Shown in pieces: positions 22,845 through 34,000 of a stretch of 64,000 nucleotides of DNA. A program made the position numbers and the translations under genes. Below the pieces are notes generated by a model that was not told the DNA's origin, did no database searches, and was given only the letters and a program-made list of their open reading frames with translations. Numbering within the stretch: position 1 is the first letter of the stretch; the number at the start of each line of letters is the position of its first letter. The DNA comes from Rhyzopertha dominica (taxonomy: Eukaryota; Arthropoda; Insecta; Coleoptera; Bostrichidae): assembly GCA_025024175.1 (NCBI GenBank), contig QCXZ01000001.1, forward strand, positions 21,142,001 to 21,206,000. The letters run 5' to 3'.

Positions 22845-23240
22845 TAGGTCAACTCGGAGATCGCCATTAGTCCCTGCCGATAATTAAAAACCCATCGATC
22901 CGGAAAAATAGGCACTGCTGCAACTTCGGACGTCACTTCCTGTGATATTTCACTTTTAATTACGTTCTGCTCCGAACTGCACCCCTCCCCCCCTATTTGT
23001 GTGTCTCCCGAAATGCCCGTGCGTTTGCCGGGAAAAATAAATTTCCCGAACGGGTCCCCTCCACTACTCACCGAAACGGCGCTTCGCCGGATTACACGAA
23101 ACAAAAATAAAATAAGGATTTGTATCGTCGAGGGCTGCTTTATTTAAAGGAACTGAAACAGCGCCCATTGATTCCGCGACTGTGTTTTATTTCAGCGGCC
23201 CGTTTGCGAGAGCTAAGCTTCTTAGGAAGTNTCAAACGAG
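22845..23240. promoter_or_regulatory. Candidate regulatory island (GC/CpG-rich)
   Basis: A CpG- and C-rich block containing CCGATAATTAAAAACC, TTTTAATTACG, CGGATTACACG and GGACGTCAC. The 86-residue minus-strand frame here (23104-22844) is unlike any known protein and has no flanking splice signals. Interpreted as candidate non-coding regulatory DNA on composition and motif content. Confidence 0.3.
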
Positions 23241-24570
23241 ACGCTGCAATAACCTGAGGAGTTGTTATTTAATTTTTGGGAATCTGCAGGATTGGCTCAC
23301 TTTTCATGTCAACGACGGAAAGTAAACGAGATTATTTTCTACGGCAGGTAGTGAAATATATAATGATAAGTTGCGAATGGATGTATGTCATTGGTAGATG
23401 AGGATGCCCATTGCCCTAAATTAATGGTATGGGTGCCAGAACTAACAGCTTCTACATATTCAGCCCACATTACATTTAGTGACAACAAACCTTTCGACTT
23501 TTGCAGTATATCGGCATACTTGAATGTTGGTTTTCAGAAGAACTGCTTTCGAACGTATCAAAAAGTGAGCTAGGTAATTCAGACTGACAAAGCAAGCTAA
23601 CATTCCACAAATTTCAAACAGTTAGTCTAAAAATGAAGAAATTCAATAATTTTTGTACGCAAGTGGCAAGAAAGAAACAGTCGCTGGAGGTTTTGAAAAC
23701 AAAAACCTTCCCTTAAAGATGTGTATGGAACTAGATTGGGTCCAGATGTAATTATTAGTAACGTGGACGACGAATCCAGTGACGAAAGTGACGCTTATGT
23801 TGATAGTGATTGACCTAACTTTTTTACGTATTTGTACTAGAAATGATTATTAAATACGAACCAAAGTATCATTAACCCTTTTCGCAAGTTAAGAACCCGT
23901 TTATAACGAACTTTTGGATAACGAACGAACTTTAAATTTTGTATATAACTGCAAATGTTTTAGGTTATAACGAACTCAAAACTGAAATTTGTCGTGCAAG
24001 CAGGATAACCTCTGAAATCTGCAGCGGTCGGCTAATGATGCGTTGTTGTTGTTGTTGCTGTTGTTACCAGGGTTGCCAACGTGAGTATAACACTAGATGT
24101 GAGTATTTTACAGGAAGCTGCGTGCAAAAAATGTGCACGTAAAGGCGTACAATTCAGTGCTGGGGCTAAATAACAAATGTCTTATTAAAAGTCCCCGATT
24201 TCCATATTTTTCCTAAAATGGTTTAGATTTTTCCACACTATTGCATGGCGCCGCGCCGTGCATTGTGCGCTACTTAATTTACATTATACATGTCAGGACT
24301 AAGAACCTAACTGCGTGCAACACCGCTTGACGGCTTTACAACTTTAGATAGAGTTCTGTCTGTAGGTACATCTATATACTCAATGCGTGTAATCACGCAA
24401 TTTCAGAGAAAAGACGTAAAGCTTTTATTTTGAATAATGGATTATTTAGTATAGCGTCATAACGATTATTCAGCTGGAATGTTGTACACCTCTAAAAAGT
24501 GATCTGCTGAACACGAGTCTGAAATTTCCTGCGGTCGCGTCTAGGTCTTGAGAAGTAACGCTGTGTAAAT

Positions 24571-24685
24571 GTGCTATATCGCATTATCGAATACTCCTGC
24601 TGCTACCACTTTTATTTGAAACGTTATTCTGTAAGATTTCAAATAAAGCCGTCAATTGGGTGAGCATCACGATGATAACTGAACC
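24571..24685 (+). repeat. Direct repeat, copy 1 (partner 24842-24955)
   Basis: The 115-bp segment containing TATTTGAAACGTTATTCTGT and TTTCAAATAAAGCCGTCAA, ending GATAACTGAA, recurs 271 bases downstream. Confidence 0.75.
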
Positions 24686-24841
24686 ACCCATACGTATCTC
24701 CGAAACCATTAATTTTAGAGCACATGTATCTTAATAATTTTTTGCTCAGAATTTGATGTATAATCAGAATCGGGCATTAAAAGTAGGTGGTTCTATTAAA
24801 AAAATGCAAGTTGCGTTCAGTACTCTGGCCGCGCTCTATAA

Positions 24842-24955
24842 GCATGCTACATTGTGTTATCGAGTACTCCTTGACTGCTACTACTTTATTTGAAACATTT
24901 TTCTATAATATTTCAAATAAAACCGTCAACTAAGTGAGCGCGATAACTGGAATAC
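24842..24955 (+). repeat. Direct repeat, copy 2
   Basis: Partner of 24571-24685: TTATTTGAAACATTTTTCT, TTTCAAATAAAACCGTCAA, GATAACTGGAA. Same orientation with several substitutions. Confidence 0.75.
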
Positions 24956-25055
24956 CCTGTAAATATGTATCAATAAAAATTGCGAATTTTGTTTATAGCG
25001 AACTGTTTGCGTCGGTCCCTTGAGGTTCATTATAAGCGCAGCGGACTATACTTCA

Positions 25056-26519
25056 AAAGTAAATAATGGCAAAAAAATCGATATATTTATACTGCTTGAA
25101 TACTACTCTTGAGATAACTATACGGTACCATTTAGCCCTTTCCATAAAAAAGGCAATGTTATTTTGTTCACACCAAAAGACTTCCATATTAAGCTAAAAG
25201 CTTCGTTAATCCATCGTTGGCTAATTCAGAAAGACAACTTTAAACAAGATTGAGGAAGCAAACGTCCACGAACCGCACAGACAGTGGCCTTTGAGGAAGA
25301 GGTTTTACATCAAACTGAATAAAAAAAACCATGTGCAGAGTGATGATAAAGCCAAAATAAACCTGTTACCGATTCCCTTATCAATGTCAAAAATTGTGAT
25401 ATGTTCATCCAGTTCGTTCAAAACTTAACATAGCAGTTTATTTTAATGTTTTCCCTTTATCCAAATTCGTCCTCGAAATGTAACAAAAGTATTTAACACA
25501 CTGGGATTACTTGGCATTTCCGCTCATCCGAGCATCATCCCCGTCCAAGACTTGACATCGCCGCTAAAACAGTACCAACAAAACTCAACAAGCAGAAAAT
25601 TGGACGAACGTGGAAACCAGCCCGTTGCGGACGTGTCGCGCCTCTTTGTGCTTCGGACCTTTCGTCCCAAAATTCACTATTTAAGTGTAATTTACATCGC
25701 ATAGTTACCGCTGACCTGGATCATGGGGGTTCGAGCGTCAGATGATGTGTTTTGTTTCGGTTTCTCGCAGCCAACGATGTGTAAACCGTTATTTAAGTTG
25801 AACAACGTCGGATGCACGGGATTATTCTAGCAAGGGAACAATGATGAAGTTTGTGTGCATACAGAAACGATAATCCAAACTGAAAATGGCAGATGAACGC
25901 CATTGCTATGATACTCTTTGGAATGGTAATAAATAATTCTATTTGCTGTGCAGTAGGACACCCAATTATACCGCACAATGCAAAAATACGTAATATTCTC
26001 TTTTTTCATCTGCATTTGTGCAAGTGATCTGTAACGTGACAGGGACCTCTTTTCTAGAACAAATCCGTAGAACATGAATATTAACAATGTTGTGGGTAGG
26101 TACAAGAAATTGCTTACATATACTTAGTCTCTAGTATCGCGTTTATTATGGTTAATCTATTTCAGGATATATGTGAATTGGATATCGTATAAAGCAAGAG
26201 TTTTTTCCTCAGTACAAAAGCAAAAGTGGCTTCATTAGGCCGCTATCATTAAAATCATTTTAGATCCAAAAACAAACTCTAACGAGCTACAATATATCCC
26301 CAGATTGCAAGGGGAAAATAATTTTTATCCTTGATTTTACGCTAAAACTGCAAAGGAAATATATTTTTTGTTTGTTCTGAAACCAGCGGTTATTTAATCT
26401 TCATTATTCTGTCTCAGCGGAAAGAAAAGTTCATTTTTGCCCTGATCTTAGCCTTAGTAAAGATTAATTGTAACTTTAAAATTAGGCGGCATCTCTTTGA
26501 TTTCATAATTCTGTGACTG
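25056..26519. other. Mostly non-coding, one GC-richer island
   Basis: Near 25210-25310 the plus strand hints at an HTH-type transposase fragment (HRWLIQKDNFKQD, then FEEEVLHQTE), too short to classify. About 25500-25800 is GC/CpG-richer and listed separately. The rest is unremarkable. Confidence 0.35.
25500..25800. promoter_or_regulatory. Candidate regulatory island
   Basis: GC/CpG-enriched block (for example CCCGTTGCGGACGTGTCGCG) with no coding frame or splice sites. Assigned by analogy with the other islands. Confidence 0.22.
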
Positions 26520-26660
26520 TCGCGCACGCCGCGGTTAACAAGTTGGCAGTCTGGTTTGGTCAATTCATTTTATATTCCTGTCTGAATAGCCCCAACATGG
26601 ACGAAACTAGTCGTAGGATCAGAATGGATTGACCAGAGCAGATGTTCATTTACATTCATT
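26520..26660. repeat. Dispersed repeat with palindromic ends (relative of 9.1 kb)
   Basis: TTTGGTCAATTCATTTT at 26555 and GAATGGATTGACCAGAG at about 26623 are imperfect inverted ends, as in the copy at 9092-9152. The middle contains GACGAAACTAGTCGTAGGA, itself palindromic (ACTAGT core). Confidence 0.5.
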
Positions 26661-28383
26661 ATTCACGGGGAAGCTTCTCCAGTGTTATCGCAGTCATAAT
26701 CTGGAAGCATGCATTTAATATAACCATGTTTTGAGGTTTTACGTTTTAAGTTCCATAGATTTGTCGAAGGTCGCGATGTTTAAATAATATGAAAAGGGAG
26801 TGTTTGCAATGAATATGTTTATCGTTCGTATGTGGGGCATTATTACGCCCCGTCTTATCGATGTTGTAATATAATGCAAGTAATAACGTGATGCTTGACC
26901 ATGGCAGCTCGAAAGTCGGAGAAGGTCCTTGGTAATGTTATAGATTACTATAGCGACCATAAATCAATCAAGAAAGAAAGAGAGGGCCCAAGTAGATCTG
27001 ATTTTGCCTCTTAAAATTTCAAAAATAGTAATTATTAGCTTTAGAACTACTAAGACTACACATTATTCTGAAAACCACCTAAATTCACAAAAACAAGAAC
27101 AAAGAACAGGTTCCCACTAAAGGATACTTAAGCTGGGGTTCGTCCAATGGGGCTGCAACTACCAGAGCGACGAAGTAACCCTCACCAATGATCCCACTCC
27201 GGTTAGAACTGGGAAATCAGCGGCGATTTTTGAACGTCCACACTAAATGGAAGAATACAGCACCGGCATAAACCAAGCAGATAAGACAGTCCAGCTTAAA
27301 GCGTAACGTAAAATGTAAATATCGTTTAAGAAAAGCTTACCAAATCTAGAATAGATTGAAGCAATAACGCAACTTCTAAGTACAATTCTCTACTACATGG
27401 AGTCGTTTGTACTAATGTGTCGCAAGCAATCCTCGTACAGCGAGAAAATTAAAAGTATGACCATACGACAACCATAAATAGCATTTGGTCGAATCGGGAC
27501 AGTTTATCTGTAGGTGAATAAATAATTATTAAACCAAAAATTGCACCAAATTTAATGCTAACTAACTGATCGTTGCTACGCATCTGTAAAAAAATGGTGC
27601 AGGAAAGATAAGCAACAGAAGAAAAATGCAACCAAAAACCTTGATGCGCTCTTAGAAAATTTACATTAATTTTACAAATTAATGTAAATTACAGCACTTT
27701 CAGTTTTTTTAATCAATTTAAGGGGCACATAAGGTATTGCGATTCGAACTGGTGAACATACGCTGCATATTTCCTATCTGGCATGGCTTGCATGCATGTT
27801 TATTTCATCGTAATATCGCTGAGGACAACGCTAGGAAATTCAATTCTTGTTTAATAAAGCTTTGGGGACATACATACCCCTTGGCGGTGCCATCTTTGCA
27901 ATGTAATTATCACCTTGCTAGAAAGATTTTTAATATTAAATAATTTTTCAGTAGTTTTTTATTGTCGTTACACGCTGACGTTACTAATGAGTACAGGGTG
28001 TCTCATTTTCGTTGTAATTGCATGGTATCTTGCGGTTGCTGATCGTCTTTTGTTTTGAAGCTGTAGCAAACTTTTGAATAATCTTACATTTCTTCAGTCC
28101 TCAATATGTCGCTTAATACAAAAAAAAAACCGTAGACATTTTTATTGATATTTTTATTTTGAATCCAGTACCGAACTTAAAAAAGGGGTCGCATTTTTGA
28201 AATATAAAACAAACTTGAATTTTTTTCATAGAAACCATAGTTGGCTTTTCTATGGTAGATGAGACCTGTTTTTTCTGTTTAAACCTAAATTCAGTAAAAA
28301 CTGGTTTTGTCAAGCTAAAACCCAAAATTTTTACACTCAATTGTAAAATCTAGTTTTAACTAAAACTGTATCGATGTTTTCAG
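26661..28383. other. AT-rich DNA with a short perfect hairpin
   Basis: No gene supported. Contains the hairpin at 27658-27690 and, at about 27995, ACAGGGTGTCTCATTTTCG. The latter resembles the ends of the small element at 54137-54287. Confidence 0.4.
27658..27690. repeat. Perfect 15-bp hairpin
   Basis: AATTTACATTAATTT, loop TAC, then AAATTAATGTAAATT. All 15 pairs are A-T rich. It could be a cruciform site or a factor-binding palindrome with TTAAT cores. Confidence 0.75.
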
Positions 28384-28567
28384 GCCCCACACTAACCATG
28401 CTGGTCAACTGGTTCACTGTTCCTTTGCTGGCGTATTTTACAAAGAATTGTACAAATTGTATGAGCCCTTTGTTTATCAATGGCTTGGTGCATTTGCCAA
28501 ATACGCAATTACTGATCTTAAATTTTACGCCAAGCACTTTCAACGGACTTTACCAAGTCTTACTTGA
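28384..28567 (+). CDS. Candidate last exon, product not recognised
   Basis: After an acceptor (GATGTTTTCAG, ending 28383) an open frame runs to TGA at 28565-28567. Its roughly 60 codons look coding: GVFYKELYKLYEPFVYQWLG, then AFAKYAITDLKFYAKHFQRT and a final LPSLT. The product would be an aromatic- and Lys-rich C-terminus, possibly amphipathic or membrane-associated. The frame is distinct from the longer overlapping ATG frame (28374-28589), which I treat as the shadow because its translation is less protein-like. No upstream exon was recognised. It might be a real terminal exon, a retrocopy fragment or TE-derived. Confidence 0.35.
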
Positions 28568-29159
28568 ACCGCTTTATATTGCGATATGAACTTAAGACTA
28601 GCTTTTGATTCTACCAAGTTGGGGTTGGAGAATCACTTCGAGACAGTTGATTTATCTTATAAATTACTCTCTTATTAATTCCTCATTCGCAGCTAGAAAA
28701 CACTACCCCAATTAAAAGATGGCACTGCAATCTTGTCACAAAATTTTACTTAGCTTTCTAGGCACCAGTTGACTTAAAACCAACCAACAAATCATGCTTG
28801 TGTTAGACTTTTCATCATGCAGCCTTCTCATAACCAAAATTTCGTTCTCTTTGTTCATGACCTTAAGTTTCTTACAAACGGCATTCAACCTACAGTTCGG
28901 GTAGCAAAAAAATTATTTTTTAACTTCTTAGTACACACCACTTGTCAATATGTTGTTTAATCTTGGAGGAAGAGAGCTTTTGAAATAGAAAAGATTCTAG
29001 TTTTGATCAAAATGTCGCGATATAATTCAACATTAGTTATTAGCCGAACATTTTGCAGCTTCGAGTTCTGGCTAGTTGAAAATAATTGTTACAAACATAT
29101 AGGATATATCCAACAGAAACGTAGACAGTGGTATACCGATAAAAAATTGACAGGTATGG
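28568..29159. other. AT-rich DNA, nothing recognised
   Basis: No supported feature. Confidence 0.4.
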
Positions 29160-29620
29160 TCCCATCATTGTTACCCCGACCGTTCCGTGTGCATACCACC
29201 CTCATGGTCTCCGACCGTCCTAATGACATCAATTAGCCCCTGTTGACGGAGCAGCAGCCACCGTCTGTCCCGGCTTATGCGCCTGCTGTCGCCGCCTAAT
29301 AATTTTCCCACCCCTAATCGAATATCGACGCTAAGATACCCGGGACCCTCCGCACGTATCGCTAATATGCACGTGCTCATTAAATTTGCTCTGCATAAAG
29401 TGGAATTAAATGGAGAAATGCAGCCTCGCGCGAGCCGGGCGCGATATCCTTTGCCTTATTCGCGACGTCGGCGTCGTTACCTACGCCCAAATTATCCCGG
29501 GGATGTTCGTTAATACGCGTCAAAGGCCACGCCGGTGGCCCGGGGGATGTTTTCGGGAGAGATTGCAGATGGGGGCATTCCAAATTTCCAAGTTGCGGTT
29601 GGTCCTTTTTTGACAACTGC
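29160..29620. promoter_or_regulatory. Strong candidate regulatory island (GC/CpG-rich)
   Basis: The most GC-rich block outside the proteasome exons. Several overlapping frames of 67-78 residues exist on both strands, as expected of stop-poor GC-rich DNA, with no family resemblance. It contains TAATGACATCAATTAG (29221-29236), which is repeated exactly in reverse complement in the island at 35.5 kb, and GCACGTGCTCATTAAATT (E-box CACGTG next to ATTAA). The two-island match suggests a shared homeodomain-type binding module. Role is inferred. Confidence 0.4.
29221..29236 (+). promoter_or_regulatory. 16-mer shared with 35514-35529 (inverted)
   Basis: TAATGACATCAATTAG equals the reverse complement of 35514-35529, base for base. 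It has two TAAT-type cores (TAATGA and CAATTA) around a TGACATCA centre, like a paired homeodomain or TALE-type composite site. That reading is inference. Confidence 0.45.
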
Positions 29621-30062
29621 TGTAATTAAAGGTACGATCGGTTTGGTACATTTTCTTGCTATCGGTTGCTTCAGATCAGTCGAAATTCGTTGAAATTTCC
29701 TACTAAAATCTTGTTAAGTACTAATGTAAACATACTTTAAATTCTTTTCAGTTGTTTTCTTTTAAAATTTTGTCTTCAAGACATTTTTTGGTGAAAATTG
29801 GGTATGAAAAGCAATGAGATGAACTGCCTGATATGTATAAGCTGGTCAAATTGTGGATGTAAAATGAATTAACCTCGAGTGCCTATTTAAAACAAGGAAT
29901 TCACTTAGAAAGAATTTTTTACAAGTAATCATTGCTTTTCACCAAATATCACGAAATCATCGCCAGAACTAGTGATTGGTAATCATGGGTCCACCACTAT
30001 GACACTAAAGAGCATTCCAGAGAATGGAAACAATTTAAAGAACATACCTATATATTACTCAT
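29621..30062. other. Non-coding stretch
   Basis: No supported feature between the GC-rich island and the THAP fragment. Confidence 0.4.
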
Positions 30063-30371
30063 TCAATAATTTTTCCAGTTGCGTCCTTTATATAATGAAA
30101 CACTACGATATCTAATTCTTTCAAATGTGTCACACAAATAGTAAGTTTTGCCTAATACCAGGTTAGTATGCGCAGCACGAACTGCTTTTATCCACTGTTC
30201 ACGAGTTCTTTTGGCACTTAAAAACCAGTATAAATTATTTCCTTGGTGTAATTTGAAATTTTGCACATGATAGATATAACGAAAGTTTCGTAAAAGTACC
30301 GATCGGTTTCTCAAATAATATATTTGTATGCTTGTAAACCATGTGCGTTTGGTAATTACGAATATATGCAA
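30063..30371 (-). pseudogene. THAP-domain fragment (P-type transposon relic)
   Basis: The minus-strand frame contains WFLSAKRTREQWIKAVRAAH followed by NLVLGKTYYLCDTFE. This matches the second half of a THAP domain: basic helix 'R-QW-KA-R', then Tyr/Leu-Cys-x2-(His)-Phe. The key His of the usual CDTHF/CSEHF motif is absent (CDTFE), which suggests a one-codon loss. No transposase core follows. It is distinct from the THAP family at 17, 61 and 62 kb. Minus-strand frames at 30405-30850 did not resemble any transposase part I know. Confidence 0.5.
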
Positions 30372-31039
30372 ACATTCTCCCTATCGAGGTAACTACATTA
30401 TAAATTATAAATGGTGTTGCCCATCGGCTCCGCTAGATGAGTTTACCTGTCGGATGATTTTCACGGAATGTACCTCACAACGAATGATCGGGCGGTTCGC
30501 GTCAAAATAGATTGTGCTTGATTTTTCCGAGATAGATGAAATAATTTTGATGACAATACTGGCCTTAATGTAAAAGAACATAATCCGGCCCATAATCAGC
30601 TGCCTGTCGTGTTTTGGTGCAGACACGCGCTGTAAATTTATTCGACGTGTATAGATTGAAGTTGGCCAAGCTTTTTAGCTTCCCAGCCATCATAATGATT
30701 TTTTAGGTGATACAAAAGACTTTTAGTAGGTATAAACTGGAAAACATTTGCAACATTTTCTGCCCGTGGAATGAATTTAATGTTGTACTTGCTATAGACT
30801 GCTGAAGCGTATTGTAGAAGTCTTTTGTGAATACATTCTTCTGAATACACTTTCGATTAACACTGAGTGTAAAGGAAGCAGGACAGAGCAGATAGTCTGC
30901 TTATCATTAATCAATCCAAAATTTTATTGCTAAACCATTCATGTCTTTTATAAATCACTGCAAGGTTCATTGCAGCACTTTTTTATAGTAGTAACTGTAA
31001 AGTAAGATTCACAATCTATCTATACCACGAATGTAGGAT

Positions 31040-31125
31040 TTAAATGGGTTAGCAGGTATAAGAAGAAATGAAAAAGTATTGCCAGCCTTGACCGAGATTT
31101 GAGCTCGGTACCTTTGGATTTAAAC
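31040..31125 (-). repeat. Truncated tRNA-derived SINE-like copy
   Basis: The minus strand reads from the T-arm half of the same tRNA-Thr-like head (GAGCTCAAATCTCGGTCAAG) into the tail GGCAATACTTTTTCATTTCT and TAACCCATTTAAAT. This equals the outer part of each arm of the 18.7-19.3 kb palindrome. The 5' half of the tRNA is missing, as expected for 5' truncation on retrotransposition. Confidence 0.7.
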
Positions 31126-32242
31126 TTAGTTAAACCTTTAGGAGGCGTGATCCTAAAATTAATGCACAACCACCAAGCGATAAAGAACAAATACAATTAT
31201 GAAACAATGAGAGCTTTTAATGTTAAATCAAAAATTTACCTGTGTAACGTGTATAAATAAATATTCATAATTAAATTATTAATTTACAATTATCTTTACT
31301 AATTGGCTCATTGTAGCTACAATACTCTCATTACGTTTTACAGCTGGTGTGCTTTGTTACCGAAATTTGTCGATTAAATTTATAAAAGAAGTTGGAAAAA
31401 ATAAGTATCAATTTGTCGGTATAAGTTTGTACTGGTCTTGGCCCGTTTTTGATTCTGGTTGCTTCTACCGTCCTGGTTTTGATTTTTCCAAAACTTTTTG
31501 ACCGGGGCAGAGAATGGCCCACTGAATGTAGTATGGACTTTTCTGCTCTGGACTGATCGTCCCGCTACTCCTGAGAACCTGGCTTCGACGTTTTAAAGTT
31601 AAAGCTGGTCGGTATAAACAAAACCCTGCACGCACGTGCACAACTTACAAAACTGAAATATTAGTAGGTACTTAAGCTCTTGTTGGGGGTTTTTTAACTT
31701 GAAAACGTTACGTAGAGGAATAGTACGGTAGCTTTTGCAAATGTTTAACAATAGTAGGTATAATACGAGGTGGCATTCAGTGCACATCTGTTTTCCTCGG
31801 ACCTAGGTGCAAGGCACAGCGGCAAAAAGCTACCCGTTTATGTTGAACAGATTGAACTTTAAAGTTCGGCACCCATACATGCATTTTTAAATAAAGATGA
31901 CAATCACTTTTAGAAAACCCGGTTTGAGAAATTTTCATGCTACACAGTGTTCGAAATGAAGTCGTTACAGTTCGAACATGAAGTAAGGTATGACCACAAA
32001 ATAAACATTTTTCGGATTTTTTGATGATACTTTAATAGCTTCGGTTGTATAGAGTAGATAATACTCTTTCACTTAAAGCTTTTGAATATTTTTAACAACG
32101 TATTTTCTATGTACTACTATATGGGTAACTCCTTCCAAATTATTGAATATTGTTTGTATAGATGACGTTGCCAGTATATAATGATACATTAATATGTGTT
32201 TTTTTGGGTATACCTGACAAATTTTTGATGAAAAATATCTTA
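31126..32242. other. Non-coding, nothing recognised
   Basis: Short frames on both strands only; none resembles a known family. Confidence 0.4.
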
Positions 32243-32313
32243 ACTCTCATCGGGATTCGAACCCGGGACTCCTAGTTTACACCCAGGCGCGCTAACCGCT
32301 ACACCATGAGAGG
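32243..32313 (-). tRNA. tRNA-like sequence, anticodon GTA (Tyr-type)
   Basis: A 71-nt minus-strand cloverleaf. Acceptor CCTCTCA/TGAGAGT has a mismatch at the first pair. The D arm lies in TGGTGTAGCGGTTAGCGC. Anticodon stem CCTGG/CTAGG (one G-U) has loop GTGTAAA, giving anticodon GTA. T arm CCGGG-TTCGAAT-CCCGA has one C-A mismatch. A and B box sequences are good (GTGTAGCGGTTAGC, GGGTTCGAATCCC). G at position 32, no intron (eukaryotic tRNA-Tyr genes usually have one) and unpaired ends suggest a pseudogene or SINE head rather than a functional tRNA. Confidence 0.5.
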
Positions 32314-33829
32314 CCCTGTCAGAAATGAGAGGAATATATAACTGAGAGTAAATATAGTTTTCATTAAAATGCTTTAGTTGTACCCACAAAACACATTAAT
32401 GTACCAATCCATGCTTCATCTGTAGTTTGTAAGGATTCTGTTAGGATATGACGAGCAACATTTTTATATATACTACTATATCAACATATTTTTATCGATT
32501 TTGCTCTTACAAATATTTTACTTCCTTTGCCCATGTCGAAAATCACAAAATATCCATTTTTATTTTATACTGTCTCGTCAAAACTTCGGTGTTCCTTTCT
32601 AGCCGAGGTATTGTAACATGTCAAGTTATTCGTCGCTTAAAATACACCAGCCTTACCGGAAACTCCTGCTGAGAAAGAATAACGTTGTTTTATTTAAACT
32701 ACCAACCAGACGTTTTTACAATTCCAGCTCAGCATTTGAAGATCGTCATGCATCTACACACAAACAACTAATAATAGTCGGACACACAAAAAATAGATAG
32801 TTAAAATTAGCCTAAATTGACAACGGAATACATACAAAAAGTCGTTTTACATATTTTTAAAACAGGACGCACGGAATTCATGTATTTCACAAAGGAATAT
32901 GCAAAATAATTCTGCTCGACTGGTATATCTTTTTCCAACATTAAAAATCAAAAGTGCCGCGCCGTTGTGTCCGAAACCAGTTGTACAGGTTTTTAAAATT
33001 TGTGCATCAAAGAACACATTAGATTATTATCGCATTGCACATATTTGAGATATTTAATGATTTTCCTGTAGATATAATTAAAATCGCCAGTCATCTTGCA
33101 TCTATATAAAAAGTTAATTTGGCTATTTTCAAGATAAATCAGTCTAGTAGATGCTAGAAAGAACTCGGCAATTTTCAAACAATTTGTACATACTTGTACA
33201 AGCATTTGCGTATACCGGCGAGAGACCCCATAATCAAGTAATGAAACCAACTGATCTAACCTGGAACAAAACACTCCTTATTTTCATGAAGGTATTTTTT
33301 GTCACCATCTTACACGTGCATTAATCATTTTGCTAATCAATTAAGTCAAGGTGAAACACAATCAACATGTGTAAACACGTTAATATGGTAACAGACACCA
33401 GTACAGGCACTGTACGAAAGTGCACAACGTTTTTTTTATGTTTTAAAAGGGAATCCTTGTTGACGAAATATCCTGAGGCGAAACATACATTTATCACACC
33501 AGCTTACATGCTTATCGCAGTGATTCAAGAAATTCCTGAATGGATATGTCACACACAACGCTGGCCCACTGTACATTTCAACTGTATCCTAATGCTGAAA
33601 ATTGCTGGTTTAAAATGATAATATAATATTTTCCTGCTAGGTTAATGAGATGTTTAAGCGGCAGTTATAGAAGTAGCTATTTTCGAGTTACGTTCTTACG
33701 GTTTGTAGGATATTTTTTTAGCTATTTCATTACTTGCGCAAACGAAAATCTGGAATGTCTATTGAGATATTTCCTCTAAGGTTCCTCTAACCTAAAGCTT
33801 TACACCGAGCGGCTTGGCGAAAACAAACC
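32314..33829. other. Non-coding, nothing recognised
   Basis: Frames at 32448-32672, 32618-32800, 32993-33274 (minus) and 33367-33618 are not protein-like enough to annotate. Confidence 0.4.
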
Positions 33830-34000
33830 CCGCTTATTTAACACCAAGCCGATTTATCAAAAAACGCTTGAGCATAACGAAAAAGTCCAATGGTGTCAAG
33901 TTTTGGGATCTTGCGGGTTTTCGATGGAGGCCGTCTATCCAATATGTGGATCTAGTGACATTTTATTGAATTGCTTAGGTAGCCTGTAAACTAGCTGATT
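33830..34000 (-). pseudogene. DDE transposase relic ('WPPRSPDL' family), C-terminal bit
   Basis: On the minus strand from about 33950 to 33840, pieces in different frames read HIWIGRRPPS, then RKPARSQNLTPLDFFVMLKR. These match the WIGR-GP, WPARSPDLTPLDFFLWG-LK end of the same transposase family as at 4.6, 11.1 and 39.5 kb. Frame changes show decay. Confidence 0.65.

Larger units (their letters stand above)
23385..25055 (+). mobile_element. Possible pogo/Tigger-like element, decayed
   Basis: The right edge at about 25000-25052 reads, as reverse complement, AGTATAGTCCGCTGCGCTTA then TAATGAACCTC. This resembles the 'TATAACGAAC' termini of insect pogo-like elements, and internal relatives (GTTTATAACGAAC, GGATAACGAACGAAC) occur at 23898-23935 and 23966. 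Near 23640-23812 the plus strand ends a frame with an acidic tail (NVDDESSDESDAYVDSD), as such transposases often do, but no catalytic motif was recognised. A diverged direct repeat lies inside (24571-24685 and 24842-24955). The left terminus was not found, so limits are approximate. Confidence 0.4.

Noticed and set aside
29003..29616. Five overlapping frames of 67-78 residues in the 29.2 kb island
   Set aside because: Equal openness on both strands and no protein-like pattern; better explained as a GC-rich non-coding block.
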